A stretch of 64,000 nt of DNA from Kribbella amoyensis (GTDB lineage: Bacteria; Actinomycetota; Actinomycetes; Propionibacteriales; Kribbellaceae), in the NCBI RefSeq assembly GCF_007828865.1, contig NZ_VIVK01000001.1, positions 3,348,001 to 3,412,000 on the forward strand. The letters are read 5' to 3'. The notes under the pieces are model-generated. The model searched no databases, was not told the origin of the DNA, and was given only the letters and a program-made list of their open reading frames with translations. Positions within the stretch are counted from its first letter, which is position 1, and each line of letters starts with the position of its first letter. Position numbers and translations under genes: made by a program. Of the stretch, positions 34,802 to 43,804 are shown one piece after another.

Positions 34802-37714
34802 ATGGAATCCGAAGCTCCGGCCGGCTGGGACTTCTTCGACGCCGTCGATGTCCCGACCGGCCTCACGCATGACCCGATGGGTCGCGCTCCGGTCCGGCAC
34901 GTCGTCACCGCGGTCGTGGTCGGCCACGAGGGAGCCGCCTGGCTGCCCCGGCTGACCGAGGCGCTGTGGGCGCTCGACCGCCGGCCCGAGCGGCTGATCG
35001 CGGTCGACACCGGCTCCACCGACGAAACCGCCGAACTGCTCGCCGCGATGCCCGGGGTCGAGCCGGTGGTGGGCGTGTCCGCCCGCACCGGGTTCGGTAC
35101 CGCGGTCTCCCGCGGCCTGGAGGCGGTCGGGTTCGCGTCGATCCCGTCCGCGGTCGGGCCGTACGGCGACGACGGGCACATGCCCGTGGTCGAGTGGCTC
35201 TGGCTGCTGCACGACGACTGCGCGCCGGCCCCGAAGGCGCTGGAGCACTTGTTGCTCCAGGCCACTTTGTCGCCGGAGACCGGGATCTGGGGCCCGAAGC
35301 TGCGGTTGTGGCCGCGGGACCGCGAACTGCTCGAGGTCGGCGTCACTACCTCGCTCGGCGGCCGCCGCGACACCGGGATCGAGAACGGCGAGCTCGACCA
35401 GGGCCAGCACGACCAGGTCCGGCAGGTGCTCGCGGTCAGCTCGGCCGGCATGCTCGTCCGCCGGGACGTCTGGGAGGCGCTGAACGGGTTCGACCCGCGG
35501 CTGCCGATGTTCCGCGACGACATCGACTTCGGCTGGCGGGCCAGCAAGGCCGGCTTTCAGGTCGGTGTCGCGCCCGACGCGGTCGTGTACCACGCGCAGG
35601 CCGCGGCAACCGGTGAGCGCGCTCTCGCGGGCACCCGCCGGCACGCGTACCAGCTGGACCGTGCCCACGCGTACTACACCGTGCTGGCCAACGCGCCCGG
35701 CAAGTTGCTGCCGCTGCTCCTGCTGCGTTTCCTGCTCGGCACGATCCTCCGCTCGGCGTGGTTCGTCCTGGGCAAGACGCCGTCGGGTGCGGTGGACGAG
35801 TGGACCGCGTTGCTCGGTACGGTGCTGGCCGGTGGCTGGACCCAGGCCCGCAAGGACCGGCGCCGGCTGAACAGGGTGCCGTACGACAGCTTCAAGACTT
35901 TGTTCTCCAGGTCGGTCCACGCGCTGCGGCACAACCTGGAGGAGACCGGTAGCACGATCTCCGAGCGGCTCCGCGAAGCGTGGGCGGACGAGCCGGAGGA
36001 GCAGCCCGTCACCTCTGCGCGCCGGGCGAAGAGCACGGCCCGCGTCGCGGTGGACCAGCCGAGATGGCGGCGGCAGCTGATCCGGCGGCCGTTCCTGGTG
36101 GCCTGGGTGTTCCTGGCGATCGGTGCTGTCGTTGCCGCTCGTGGCTTGATCGGGAGTGGCGTCCTGCGGTCTCCCTTGCTGCTGCCGCCGCACGAGACTC
36201 TTGGCGCGCTCTGGCATGCGGCCGCCGCGGCTCCGGCCGGCGTGACTCCACCCGCCTGGCTGGCGCAGTTCTGGGCGCTGTCGACGATCACCTTCGGTCC
36301 GTCCGGCGCGACGAACGTCGTCCTGCTCGGTGCCGTACCGCTGGCCGCGTTGGCCGCGTGGGCGTTGTTGCGGGCCTTCGTGGTCGACCGGGTCGCGCGA
36401 GCCTGGGGCGCCGCGGCGTACGGGCTGGCCGTGTTCACCAACGGCGCGGTGTCGCAGGGCCGGCTCGGGACTTGCGTGGCCGCGATCGTGTTGCCGTTGC
36501 TCGGTGCCGCTGTCCACACGGTGGCTCGACGCCGGCGCGTGGTGATCCAGGGCAGTTGGCGGGCCGCGTGGTTCACCGGGATCTGCCTGGCGGTCTTGTT
36601 CGCTTTCACGCCGTCGCTCGGTCTGCTCGTCGCGGTGGTGCTGTTGGTGGGTGCGCTGGCCGGATTCGGCTGGCGGCGGCAGGGCCGGCAGCTGGTGTTC
36701 TCGGTCGTCCTCGGCCTCGTCCTGGTCCTGCCCTGGACGATCCAGCTGGTGCTGCACCCGTCACGCCTCGGCCAGGAGGCGGGTGGTCCGCCGACCGCGG
36801 CCGTCGGACCGGGCGACAGCCTGGCGAACCTGTTGACCGGTACGCCGGTGGGCGGGCCGACCCCGTGGTGGCTCGCGGTGCCATTGATCCTGGTCGCGCT
36901 GCTGGCCGTGACCCGCGAGTCGCGGCAGCGGTACGAGTTGCTCGGGTGGTTCGCCGCCCTGGCCGGTCTGGCGGGCACGTTGGTGGCCAGCCGGCTCGGT
37001 GGTGGCAGCGGGCCGTTGATGTTCCTGATGACGGCCGGCTGGATCCTCGCCGTGACGGTCGCCTGGGACTCGGTCGGGAAGTCGTCCGAGCTGATCGTCC
37101 AGGGCGTGCTCGGGCTGGTGCTCGTCGCGACCCTGGTGATCTCCGGGTTCTGGCTGGTCCGCGGCGCCGACGGCCCGTTGTGGCGAGGCCCGGCGCAGGA
37201 CCTCCCGGCGTACCTGATGTCCTCGCAGGAGCCACCGCAGAACGCGTCGATCCTGGTCGTACGCAAGGACGGCACGAACCCGACCCGGTTCTCGCTGGTC
37301 CGCGAGGGCGGGCCGCGGATGGGGTCGCTCGAGGCCTCACCGAAGCCCGAGCAGGCCAAGCCCATCACCGATGTGCTGTCCGCGCTCGGCGGCGGTGGGA
37401 CCGGTGAGGAGGGGCGGCAGCTGGCCGCGCTCGCGATCGACTACGTGTACCTGCCGGCGCCGGTGGACCCGACGCTGATGTCGACGCTCGACTCGTTGCC
37501 CGGTCTGACCCGCGCGTCCGCGACCGACGGTGACGCCTCCTGGCTGGTCGACCGGACCAAGGTCCAGGGCCAGACCCCGATCGAGGCCGAGACGCGGAGC
37601 ATCTGGCGCATCCTCGGCATCGTCGCCTGGCTGATCGCCCTGATCTCCTGCCTGCCGACCGCGCGCCGGACGGTCGCGGTACCGCAGGGGACGCACGCGA
37701 GGAGAACGCCGTGA
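34802..37714 (+). CDS. Glycosyltransferase family 2 fused to a multi-spanning membrane domain
   Basis: The 970-residue protein has an N-terminal GT2 domain (about 30-330) with VVGHEGAAWLPRL, AVDTGSTDE, LLHDDC (DxD-like) and MFRDDIDFGWR. About ten or more hydrophobic helices follow (about 300-330 and 430-760), then an extracytoplasmic-looking C-terminal domain and a last helix (about 940-960). It probably transfers a sugar from a lipid carrier at the membrane. I chose ATG 34802; GTG 34787 and ATG 34729 are also in frame, none with a clear ribosome site. The stop overlaps the DUF5719 gene (GTGA). Confidence 0.8.
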   Translation: MESEAPAGWDFFDAVDVPTGLTHDPMGRAPVRHVVTAVVVGHEGAAWLPRLTEALWALDRRPERLIAVDTGSTDETAELLAAMPGVEPVVGVSARTGFGTAVSRGLEAVGFASIPSAVGPYGDDGHMPVVEWLWLLHDDCAPAPKALEHLLLQATLSPETGIWGPKLRLWPRDRELLEVGVTTSLGGRRDTGIENGELDQGQHDQVRQVLAVSSAGMLVRRDVWEALNGFDPRLPMFRDDIDFGWRASKAGFQVGVAPDAVVYHAQAAATGERALAGTRRHAYQLDRAHAYYTVLANAPGKLLPLLLLRFLLGTILRSAWFVLGKTPSGAVDEWTALLGTVLAGGWTQARKDRRRLNRVPYDSFKTLFSRSVHALRHNLEETGSTISERLREAWADEPEEQPVTSARRAKSTARVAVDQPRWRRQLIRRPFLVAWVFLAIGAVVAARGLIGSGVLRSPLLLPPHETLGALWHAAAAAPAGVTPPAWLAQFWALSTITFGPSGATNVVLLGAVPLAALAAWALLRAFVVDRVARAWGAAAYGLAVFTNGAVSQGRLGTCVAAIVLPLLGAAVHTVARRRRVVIQGSWRAAWFTGICLAVLFAFTPSLGLLVAVVLLVGALAGFGWRRQGRQLVFSVVLGLVLVLPWTIQLVLHPSRLGQEAGGPPTAAVGPGDSLANLLTGTPVGGPTPWWLAVPLILVALLAVTRESRQRYELLGWFAALAGLAGTLVASRLGGGSGPLMFLMTAGWILAVTVAWDSVGKSSELIVQGVLGLVLVATLVISGFWLVRGADGPLWRGPAQDLPAYLMSSQEPPQNASILVVRKDGTNPTRFSLVREGGPRMGSLEASPKPEQAKPITDVLSALGGGGTGEEGRQLAALAIDYVYLPAPVDPTLMSTLDSLPGLTRASATDGDASWLVDRTKVQGQTPIEAETRSIWRILGIVAWLIALISCLPTARRTVAVPQGTHARRTP

Positions 37715-39189
37715 TCAGACTGCTCTCGGACTCCCGGATCCGGCTGGCCGTGTGCCTGCTCGCCCTGGCCGTCCTGGCCGGGCTCGGCGTCGTGACCCAG
37801 GCGAAGGACCCGTCGACCCGCGCCGAGGGCGTCGAGGAGCCGACCCGCACGGTGGTGAACCGGACGGCGCTCGCCTGCCCCGTCCCCGGTGCCGGGGTGA
37901 AGCTGCAGAACTGGGTGAACGCGGTCGCCCCGACGTTGCCCGCGGGCACGCCGACCGCCGCGGGCGAGGAGGCGCCGCTGTCGATCGCGCCGCTCGCCTC
38001 GACCGGGAACCCGGTCGGCTCTGTCCTGGTCCGCGGCCGCATCGCGTCCACCGCCAAGACCGCGAAGCTGGACCCGCTGGCGATCCAGGGCACCGGCCCA
38101 CTCGCCGCGGGGACGGCCGCGACCAGTACGACGACGGCCACCGACGGCGTGAACCGCGGGATGGCGAGCGTGACCTGCCAGACCCCGGGCTCCGACTTCT
38201 GGTTCGTCGGCGCCTCGGCCGCACCGGGCCGCCGTGACGTGCTGGTCCTGACGAACCTGGACAGCATCAACGCCGAGGTCAGCGTCACCGTTTACGCCGG
38301 ATCCGGGCCGCTGGACGCCCCGAACGCGCGCGGCGTCGTGGTCCCGGCACGGGGGACGGCCGAGATCTACCTGGGCCAGGTGGCACCGGGGCAGCGCGAT
38401 CTGGCGTTGCGGGTGGTGTCGTCCGGCGGCCGGGTCGCGCCGGCCCTGCGGGACAACGCGATGAACGGCAAGACCCCGGCCGGTGTCGACTGGATCAACC
38501 CGTCGGCCGCGCCGGCCGAGAAGGTGGTCGTGCCCGGGTTGGCGCCGGGCGGCGGCGTCCGCATCCTCACCCTGTTGAACCCGACCGACCTGCAGGCGAC
38601 GGCGGCGTTGACGGTGAACGGTCCCAACGGTCCGTTCAAGCCGGCCGGCCTGGCGACGGTGCAGATCCCGGCCGGTTCGGTCAAGGTGCTCCGGCTCGAC
38701 AAGGCGCTGCACGGGGACGCGTCGGCGGTGACGATCGACTCGGACCAGCCGATCACGGCGTCCGCGCGGATGACGGACGCGTCGGTGACCGAGTTCGCCA
38801 CCATCGGCGCGACCGAGTCGCTGAGCGGCCCGGGGTACCTGGTGCTCCCGCCGCACGACCAGCCCGCGGTCCTGCAGGTGACGGCACCGGGCGAGACGGC
38901 CGGCGTCCGCTTCGAGCTCCGGGACGCGGCGAACAAGGTGATCCAGGCCCGCTCCCTCGACGTGGTCGGCGGCGCCACCAACCTGATCACCTTCAAGCCG
39001 CAGACCAGGCCGACGTACCTGATGGTCGAGCAACTCAAGGGTGCCCTGCACGCGGGCGTCACTCTGATGCCGGCGGCCGAACCCAAGGAGGACGACGTCC
39101 CCCAGGTCGCCGCCTGGCCGCTGACGACCTCCCTCGTCTTCCGCGCCCAACTAGGCGCCGAACCCGACGTCCGAGCCGCCCTCCGCTGA
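37711..39189 (+). CDS. DUF5719 family secreted or membrane-anchored protein
   Basis: The 492-residue protein starts at GTG 37711 inside the stop of the glycosyltransferase gene. One hydrophobic N-terminal segment (about 10-30) serves as signal or anchor. The rest is a series of beta-rich modules (LTNLDSINAEVSVTVY and LTLLNPTDLQATAALTV are parallel repeats) with two or three conserved Cys. DUF5719 is almost always next to this kind of glycosyltransferase, so the two probably work together at the envelope. Function unknown. Confidence 0.85.
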   Translation: MIRLLSDSRIRLAVCLLALAVLAGLGVVTQAKDPSTRAEGVEEPTRTVVNRTALACPVPGAGVKLQNWVNAVAPTLPAGTPTAAGEEAPLSIAPLASTGNPVGSVLVRGRIASTAKTAKLDPLAIQGTGPLAAGTAATSTTTATDGVNRGMASVTCQTPGSDFWFVGASAAPGRRDVLVLTNLDSINAEVSVTVYAGSGPLDAPNARGVVVPARGTAEIYLGQVAPGQRDLALRVVSSGGRVAPALRDNAMNGKTPAGVDWINPSAAPAEKVVVPGLAPGGGVRILTLLNPTDLQATAALTVNGPNGPFKPAGLATVQIPAGSVKVLRLDKALHGDASAVTIDSDQPITASARMTDASVTEFATIGATESLSGPGYLVLPPHDQPAVLQVTAPGETAGVRFELRDAANKVIQARSLDVVGGATNLITFKPQTRPTYLMVEQLKGALHAGVTLMPAAEPKEDDVPQVAAWPLTTSLVFRAQLGAEPDVRAALR

Positions 39190-39206
39190 CCCTCGAACCC
39201 TGGGCC

Positions 39207-39653
39207 TCAGTCTTCGTCGGAGTCGAAGTCGGGGTCTATTTGTTCGGGGGAGAGGGCCAGGACGTCGGCCAGTTCGAGGACGAGGGCCGAGCGGACCAGC
39301 CAGGACAGGCCGGTGCCGGACCTTTCGGCCCGGAGCTCGATCGGGCGGCGGAAGACGACGATGCGGTACGGCTCGTGGGAGGTGCCGCCGGTGGAGTGGG
39401 TGAGCGGGATCTCGCCCGCGTCGGCGTCCAGGTTCGGGACGTCCTCGATGGCGAACTCGACCCGCGCCACCACCTGCGGCAGCCGCTTCTCCAGCCGCGT
39501 CACCTCGACCGCGACCACCTCGTCGAACTGGGCCGCGGTGGATCTCTGCAGCGGCAGTCCGCGCGGCGCGAAGCTGCTGGGACGGCTGATCGGGCCGAGC
39601 ATGCCCCGGCCGTGGCGGTCGATGTGCCTGCGATGACGGCGAGCCTCGGTCAC
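39207..39653 (-). CDS. PF06262-type metallopeptidase-family protein with degenerate active site
   Basis: The 148-residue protein begins HRRHIDRHGRGMLGP and has PLQRSTAAQFDEVVAVEV, FAIEDVP and RIVVFRRPIELRA, marks of the actinobacterial zincin-like family beside DUF3499. The position of the usual HExxH reads VLELADV, so both metal-binding His residues are missing and proteolysis is unlikely. It starts at GTG 39653 only 31 bp from the divergent DUF3499 start. TAGGCT lies 6 nt before the GTG. Confidence 0.78.
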   Translation of the reverse strand: MTEARRHRRHIDRHGRGMLGPISRPSSFAPRGLPLQRSTAAQFDEVVAVEVTRLEKRLPQVVARVEFAIEDVPNLDADAGEIPLTHSTGGTSHEPYRIVVFRRPIELRAERSGTGLSWLVRSALVLELADVLALSPEQIDPDFDSDED

Positions 39654-39659
39654 GCGATC

Positions 39660-39678
39660 AGCCTAGTGGGGGTAGCGT
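39660..39678. promoter_or_regulatory. Two divergent leaderless -10 elements in 31 bp
   Basis: On the reverse strand TAGGCT (39660-39665) lies 6 nt before GTG 39653. On the forward strand TAGCGT (39673-39678) lies 6 nt before GTG 39685. Neither gene has room for a leader, so both mRNAs should begin at the start codon. Confidence 0.6.
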
Positions 39679-39684
39679 CTGGTC

Positions 39685-40098
39685 GTGAGCATCGCCAGGA
39701 TCTGTTCGCGCGCCGCCTGTCATCGGCCGGCCGTGTCGACGCTCACCTACGTCTACGCGGACTCGACCTGCGTGCTCGGCCCGCTCGCGACGTACGCGGA
39801 ACCGCACTGCTACGACCTCTGCGCCGACCACGCCGACCGCCTCACCGCGCCGAACGGCTGGGAGGTGATCCGGCTGGCTCCGGACCCGGCGGCGGCCGGC
39901 CCGTCGTCCGACGACCTGGAAGCGCTGGCCAACGCGGTCCGTGAGGCGGCCCGTCCGCTCCCTCGGGACCAGGCGCCCAGGAACCAGGCACCCCGGAACC
40001 AGGCCCCGAAGACCGGGACGGGCGGGGGACCGGTCGAGGTCGCTCGCCGCGGCCATCTGCGGGTCATCCGCGACTCGGGCAGTTCCGAACAAGCCTGA
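39685..40098 (+). CDS. DUF3499 family protein
   Basis: The 137-residue protein has the family signature: two N-terminal Cys residues (ICSRAACHRPA), TLTYVYADSTCVLGPLA, AEPHCYDLCADHADRLTAP and GWEVIRLA. Conserved Cys and His suggest zinc binding. The C-terminal third is a disordered Pro/Arg/Asn-rich stretch with a short repeat (QAPRN). Function unknown. It is convergently isolated from the Gfo/Idh gene by 224 bp, where I see no terminator. Confidence 0.88.
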   Translation: MSIARICSRAACHRPAVSTLTYVYADSTCVLGPLATYAEPHCYDLCADHADRLTAPNGWEVIRLAPDPAAAGPSSDDLEALANAVREAARPLPRDQAPRNQAPRNQAPKTGTGGGPVEVARRGHLRVIRDSGSSEQA

Positions 40099-40322
40099 AA
40101 GCCGTCCGAAGAACCGGGGTCGTCGCGATCCCGCGGCATGACATAGCTCACCCGACACCCCCGCCGTTGCCGCCCCTTGCGGTCCCTCGCGTCCCGGCCG
40201 ACGCCTCCCGCCCCACCCGGTACCGCGACGCGCCCGATTTCCCCCAGGACGTGGTGTTGGGAAATGTTTCGTAGCGTGGGATGAGGTTGACCACGTTGTC
40301 AGGCGTCGGAAGGATTCTCGGT

Positions 40323-41411
40323 GTGAACGATCAAAAGTTGCGCGTGGGAGTGATCGGGCTCGGGTTTGCGGGGCGGACCGCCCTGCAGGCCTTCTCGGAG
40401 TTGCCCGACGTCGAGGTGGTCGCGCTGGCGGGCCTCGAGCAGGACTTGCTGAAGGAGCTCGGGACCAAGCACCTGGTCCCGAACCTGTACGAGCGGTGGG
40501 AGGACCTGCTGCAGGCCGGCGGGCTGGACGCGGTCAGCATCGGGACCCCGACCCAGCTGCACGCGCCGATCGCGCTGGCGGCGCTGGACAAGGGTCTGCA
40601 CGTCCTCTGCGAGAAGCCGCTGGCGCGGACCGTCGCCGAGGGCGAGCAGATGGTCGCGGCGGCGGAGAAGGCCGGCAAGGTGCTGAAGGTGATCTTCAAC
40701 CACCGCGAGCGGGGTGACGTCGCCGTCCTGAAGCACCAGATCGACGAGGGCCTGCTCGGCCGGGTGTACTACGCGAAGGCGCACTGGATGCGCCGCAACG
40801 GCATCCCCGGCATGGGCGGCTGGTTCACCAACCGCGAGCTGTCCGGCGGCGGCCCGCTGATCGACCTCGGCGTGCACATCCTCGATCTGGCCCTGCACCT
40901 GCTGAACGAGCCGAAGGTGACCACGGTCAGCGCGAACACGTTCGCCGAGCTCGGCCCGCGCGGCCGGGGCAGCTCGAGCAACGCGATCCGGCCGACGATC
41001 GACACGCTGGGCTCGAAGTTCGAGGTGGAGGACCTGGCCACCGCGTACCTGCGGCTCGAGGGCGGCGGCGCGCTGCAGCTGGAGACCAGCTGGGCCACCT
41101 ACCGGGCGCCGGGCGACAACTTCGGCATCGAGCTGTTCGGGACCGAGGGCGGCGCCAAGATCGAGGTCCAGAACTACACCACCACCGACACCCTGAAGAT
41201 CTTCACCGACGTCGCGGGCGTGCCCGCCGAGGTGAAGCCCGCCACCGGCGCCGGCCTCGGCCACCGCGCCGTGGTCAGCGAGTTCGTCGCCACCGTACTG
41301 AGCGGTGACTGGACCAGGCACAACGGTTCCGAGGCCCTGGTCCGGACCGAGATCATCGACGCCTGCTACGCCTCGGCGCAGGCCGGACGAGAGGTAGTAC
41401 TCCATGGCTGA
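40323..41411 (+). CDS. Gfo/Idh/MocA family oxidoreductase
   Basis: I chose GTG 40323 with GGAAGGA 8 nt upstream; the frame opens at 40281. The 362-residue protein has the Rossmann loop GVIGLGFAGRTA, CEKPLAR (the EKP cofactor motif), HWMRRNGIPGMGGWFTN and GGGPLIDLGVHILDLAL, with Asp/His positions for catalysis. Such enzymes oxidise sugars or cyclitols with NAD(P). It overlaps the ThuA gene by 8 bp. TAGCGT at 40272-40277 could be a -10 element. Confidence 0.9.
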   Translation: MNDQKLRVGVIGLGFAGRTALQAFSELPDVEVVALAGLEQDLLKELGTKHLVPNLYERWEDLLQAGGLDAVSIGTPTQLHAPIALAALDKGLHVLCEKPLARTVAEGEQMVAAAEKAGKVLKVIFNHRERGDVAVLKHQIDEGLLGRVYYAKAHWMRRNGIPGMGGWFTNRELSGGGPLIDLGVHILDLALHLLNEPKVTTVSANTFAELGPRGRGSSSNAIRPTIDTLGSKFEVEDLATAYLRLEGGGALQLETSWATYRAPGDNFGIELFGTEGGAKIEVQNYTTTDTLKIFTDVAGVPAEVKPATGAGLGHRAVVSEFVATVLSGDWTRHNGSEALVRTEIIDACYASAQAGREVVLHG

Positions 41412-42147
41412 CCCGATCCGCGTGACCGTCTGGGGCGAGAACGTCCACGAGCAGGACGACGCCGCGGTCCAGAAGGTGTACCCCGACACCATGCACGAGA
41501 CGATCGCGGCCGCGCTCCGCGAGCAGCTCGGCGCCGACGTCGTCGTCCGGACGGCGTGGCTGCAGCAGCCCGAGCACGGCCTGACCGAGGAGGTGCTGGC
41601 CGACACCGACGTGCTCACCTGGTGGGGGCACCGCGCGCACGGCGACGTGGACGACGCCGTGGTGGAGCGGGTACAGAAGCACGTGCTGTCCGGGATGGGC
41701 CTGATCGCCCTGCACTCGGCGCACTTCTCGAAGATCTTCATCAAGCTGATGGGCACCACCTGCTCGCTGGACTGGCGGTCCGAGAACGACCGCGAGCTGA
41801 TCTGGACGGTCGCCGCCGGGCACCCGATCGCGCAGGGGGTCCCGCACCCGCTGGTGATCGAGCGCGAGGAGATGTACGGCGAGTTGTTCGACATCCCGCA
41901 GCCGGACGAGCTGGTCTTCGTCAGCTCGTTCACCGGCGGCGAGGTGTTCCGGTCCGGCTGCTGCTACCGCCGTGGCCAGGGCCGGGTGTTCTACTTCCGG
42001 CCGGGCGACCAGGAGTACCCGACCTACCACCAGCCGGAGATCCAGCGGATCCTGGCGAACTCGGTCCGCTGGGCCGCGCCGACCAGCCCGCGGCAGCTGC
42101 CGACGGTGCACCACCGGAAGAACCCGGGCTGGTTCGAGCAGGCCTGA
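41404..42147 (+). CDS. ThuA domain protein
   Basis: The 247-residue protein has the class I amidotransferase-like fold of ThuA: VTVWGENVHEQ, VLADTDVLTWWGHRAHGDV, LIALHSAHFSK and RGQGRVFYFRPGDQEYPTYHQ, including several conserved His. ThuA proteins occur in trehalose and other sugar catabolism, often beside Gfo/Idh oxidoreductases as here (8-bp overlap). The exact reaction is uncertain. A hairpin follows. Confidence 0.87.
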   Translation: MADPIRVTVWGENVHEQDDAAVQKVYPDTMHETIAAALREQLGADVVVRTAWLQQPEHGLTEEVLADTDVLTWWGHRAHGDVDDAVVERVQKHVLSGMGLIALHSAHFSKIFIKLMGTTCSLDWRSENDRELIWTVAAGHPIAQGVPHPLVIEREEMYGELFDIPQPDELVFVSSFTGGEVFRSGCCYRRGQGRVFYFRPGDQEYPTYHQPEIQRILANSVRWAAPTSPRQLPTVHHRKNPGWFEQA

Positions 42148-42165
42148 CCCGGCTCCGTCGTCTCG

Positions 42166-42199
42166 GCAGGGCGTGCCTGGTTCCGCAGGCACGCCCTGC
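42166..42199 (+). terminator. Hairpin between thuA-like gene and manB
   Basis: GCAGGGCGTGCCTG and CAGGCACGCCCTGC form a 14-bp perfect stem around GTTCCG, 19 bp after the stop codon at 42145-42147. Confidence 0.7.
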
Positions 42200-42205
42200 G
42201 CCGGA

Positions 42206-42211
42206 TAGGGT
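42206..42211 (+). promoter_or_regulatory. Candidate -10 hexamer (TAGGGT) of a leaderless manB mRNA
   Basis: TAGGGT lies exactly 6 nt before the ATG at 42218, directly behind the preceding terminator hairpin. No Shine-Dalgarno sequence is present. Confidence 0.5.
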
Positions 42212-42217
42212 CCACGC

Positions 42218-43603
42218 ATGGTTGACGTTGCTGCGATCTTCAAGGCGTACGACGTGCGCGGGGTCGTCCCGGACGAGCTGGACGAGTCGGTGGCCCGGGC
42301 GGCCGGGGCCGCGTTCGTCGAGGTCCTGGACGTCCTGGCCGGTCCGGGCGCCGTGGTGGTCGGCTACGACATGCGGCCGTCCAGCCCGGGGCTCGCGGCC
42401 GCCTTCGCCGAGGGCGTGACCAGTACCGGCGCGGACGTGGTCGACATCGGCCTGGCCTCCACCGACCAGCTGTACTTCGCCTCCGGGCGGCTCCAGCTCC
42501 CCGGCGCGATGTTCACCGCCAGCCACAACCCGGCCAAGTACAACGGCATCAAGCTCTGCCGGGCCGGCGCGTCCCCGGTCGGTGCGGAGTCCGGGCTGCG
42601 CGACATCGCGGACCTGGTGGCCAAGTCGCTGACCGAGCCACCCGCGGGCGTCCCGGTCCCGGGGAAGGTGACCCGGAAGAACCTGCTCACCGCGTACGCC
42701 GACCACCTGAACGAGCTCGTCGACCTGACCGGGATCCGCCCGCTCAAGGTCGTCGTGGACGCCGGCAACGGAATGGGCGGGCACACCGTCCCGGCCGTGT
42801 TCGCCACCGGCCCGGTCGAGATCGTCCCGCTGTACTTCGAGCTGGACGGCAACTTCCCGAACCACGAGGCGAACCCGCTGGACCCGAAGAACCTGGTCGA
42901 CCTGCAGGCCAAGGTCCGCGAGGTCGGCGCCGATCTCGGTCTCGCCTTCGACGGCGACGCGGACCGCTGCTTCGTGGTGGACGAGCAAGGTGACCCGATC
43001 TCGCCGAGCGCGATCACCGGGGCCGTCGCCGTCCGCGAGCTGGCCAAGCACCCGGGCTCGTCGGTGATCCACAACCTGATCACCTCCAAGGCGGTGCCCG
43101 AGCTGATCACCGAGCACGGCGGTACGCCGGTCCGGGCCCGCGTCGGCCACTCGTACATCAAGGCGCAGATGGCCGAGACGGACGCCGTCTTCGGTGGCGA
43201 GCACTCGGCGCACTACTACTTCCGCGACTTCTGGCGGGCCGACACCGGCATGCTCGCGGCGTTGCACGTGCTCGCCGCGGTCGGTGAGCAGGACCGGCCG
43301 GCCAGCGAGGTGTTCGCGAAGTACGAGCGGTACGTGGCCTCCGGCGAGATCAACAACCGGGTGGACGACCCGGCCGCGACGGTCGCGGCGATCGAGGACA
43401 CCTACGCGGGCCGCGACGGCGTTACCGTGGACCACCTGGACGGCCTGACCGTGGACGCGGAAGAGTGGTGGTTCAACGTGCGCGCGTCGAACACCGAGCC
43501 GCTGCTCCGGCTGAACGTCGAGGCCGGGGACGCTGCCACGATGGCACGTGTCCGTGACGAAGTACTGGCCCTGATCACCGGCGCACCGGTGGAGGAGAAC
43601 TGA
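42218..43603 (+). CDS. manB: Phosphomannomutase / phosphoglucomutase
   Basis: The 461-residue enzyme interconverts mannose-6-phosphate and mannose-1-phosphate. It has the phosphoserine loop TASHNP (Ser102), the Mg2+ loop DGDADR (245-250), the sugar-binding GEHSAHYYF and the phosphate-binding RASNTEP. Length is normal. The next gene starts right after its stop, and the SIS and manA genes follow, making one operon for mannose supply together with manC. Confidence 0.92.
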   Translation: MVDVAAIFKAYDVRGVVPDELDESVARAAGAAFVEVLDVLAGPGAVVVGYDMRPSSPGLAAAFAEGVTSTGADVVDIGLASTDQLYFASGRLQLPGAMFTASHNPAKYNGIKLCRAGASPVGAESGLRDIADLVAKSLTEPPAGVPVPGKVTRKNLLTAYADHLNELVDLTGIRPLKVVVDAGNGMGGHTVPAVFATGPVEIVPLYFELDGNFPNHEANPLDPKNLVDLQAKVREVGADLGLAFDGDADRCFVVDEQGDPISPSAITGAVAVRELAKHPGSSVIHNLITSKAVPELITEHGGTPVRARVGHSYIKAQMAETDAVFGGEHSAHYYFRDFWRADTGMLAALHVLAAVGEQDRPASEVFAKYERYVASGEINNRVDDPAATVAAIEDTYAGRDGVTVDHLDGLTVDAEEWWFNVRASNTEPLLRLNVEAGDAATMARVRDEVLALITGAPVEEN

Positions 43604-43804
43604 ATGGCAGTCAATCTGGACCCGGACCTGCTCAGCATCCTGGTCTGCCCCAAGTGCCGGTCGGAGTTCCGGGTGGACGACGAGGCGAGCGAACTGGTCT
43701 GCACCAACGCCGGCTGCGCGCTGGCCTACCCGGTACGGGACGACATCCCCGTACTGCTGATCGACGAAGCCCGTGAGACCAAAGAGGCCGACGACCACCG
43801 ATGA
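43604..43804 (+). CDS. Trm112 family zinc-ribbon protein
   Basis: The 66-residue protein has Cys at 15, 18, 33 and 38 (CPKC and CTNAGC) and the AYPVRDDIPVLLIDEA segment of bacterial Trm112-like proteins. In other organisms these activate methyltransferases; the partner here is unknown. Its ATG abuts the manB stop and its stop overlaps the SIS gene (ATGA). Confidence 0.88.
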   Translation: MAVNLDPDLLSILVCPKCRSEFRVDDEASELVCTNAGCALAYPVRDDIPVLLIDEARETKEADDHR

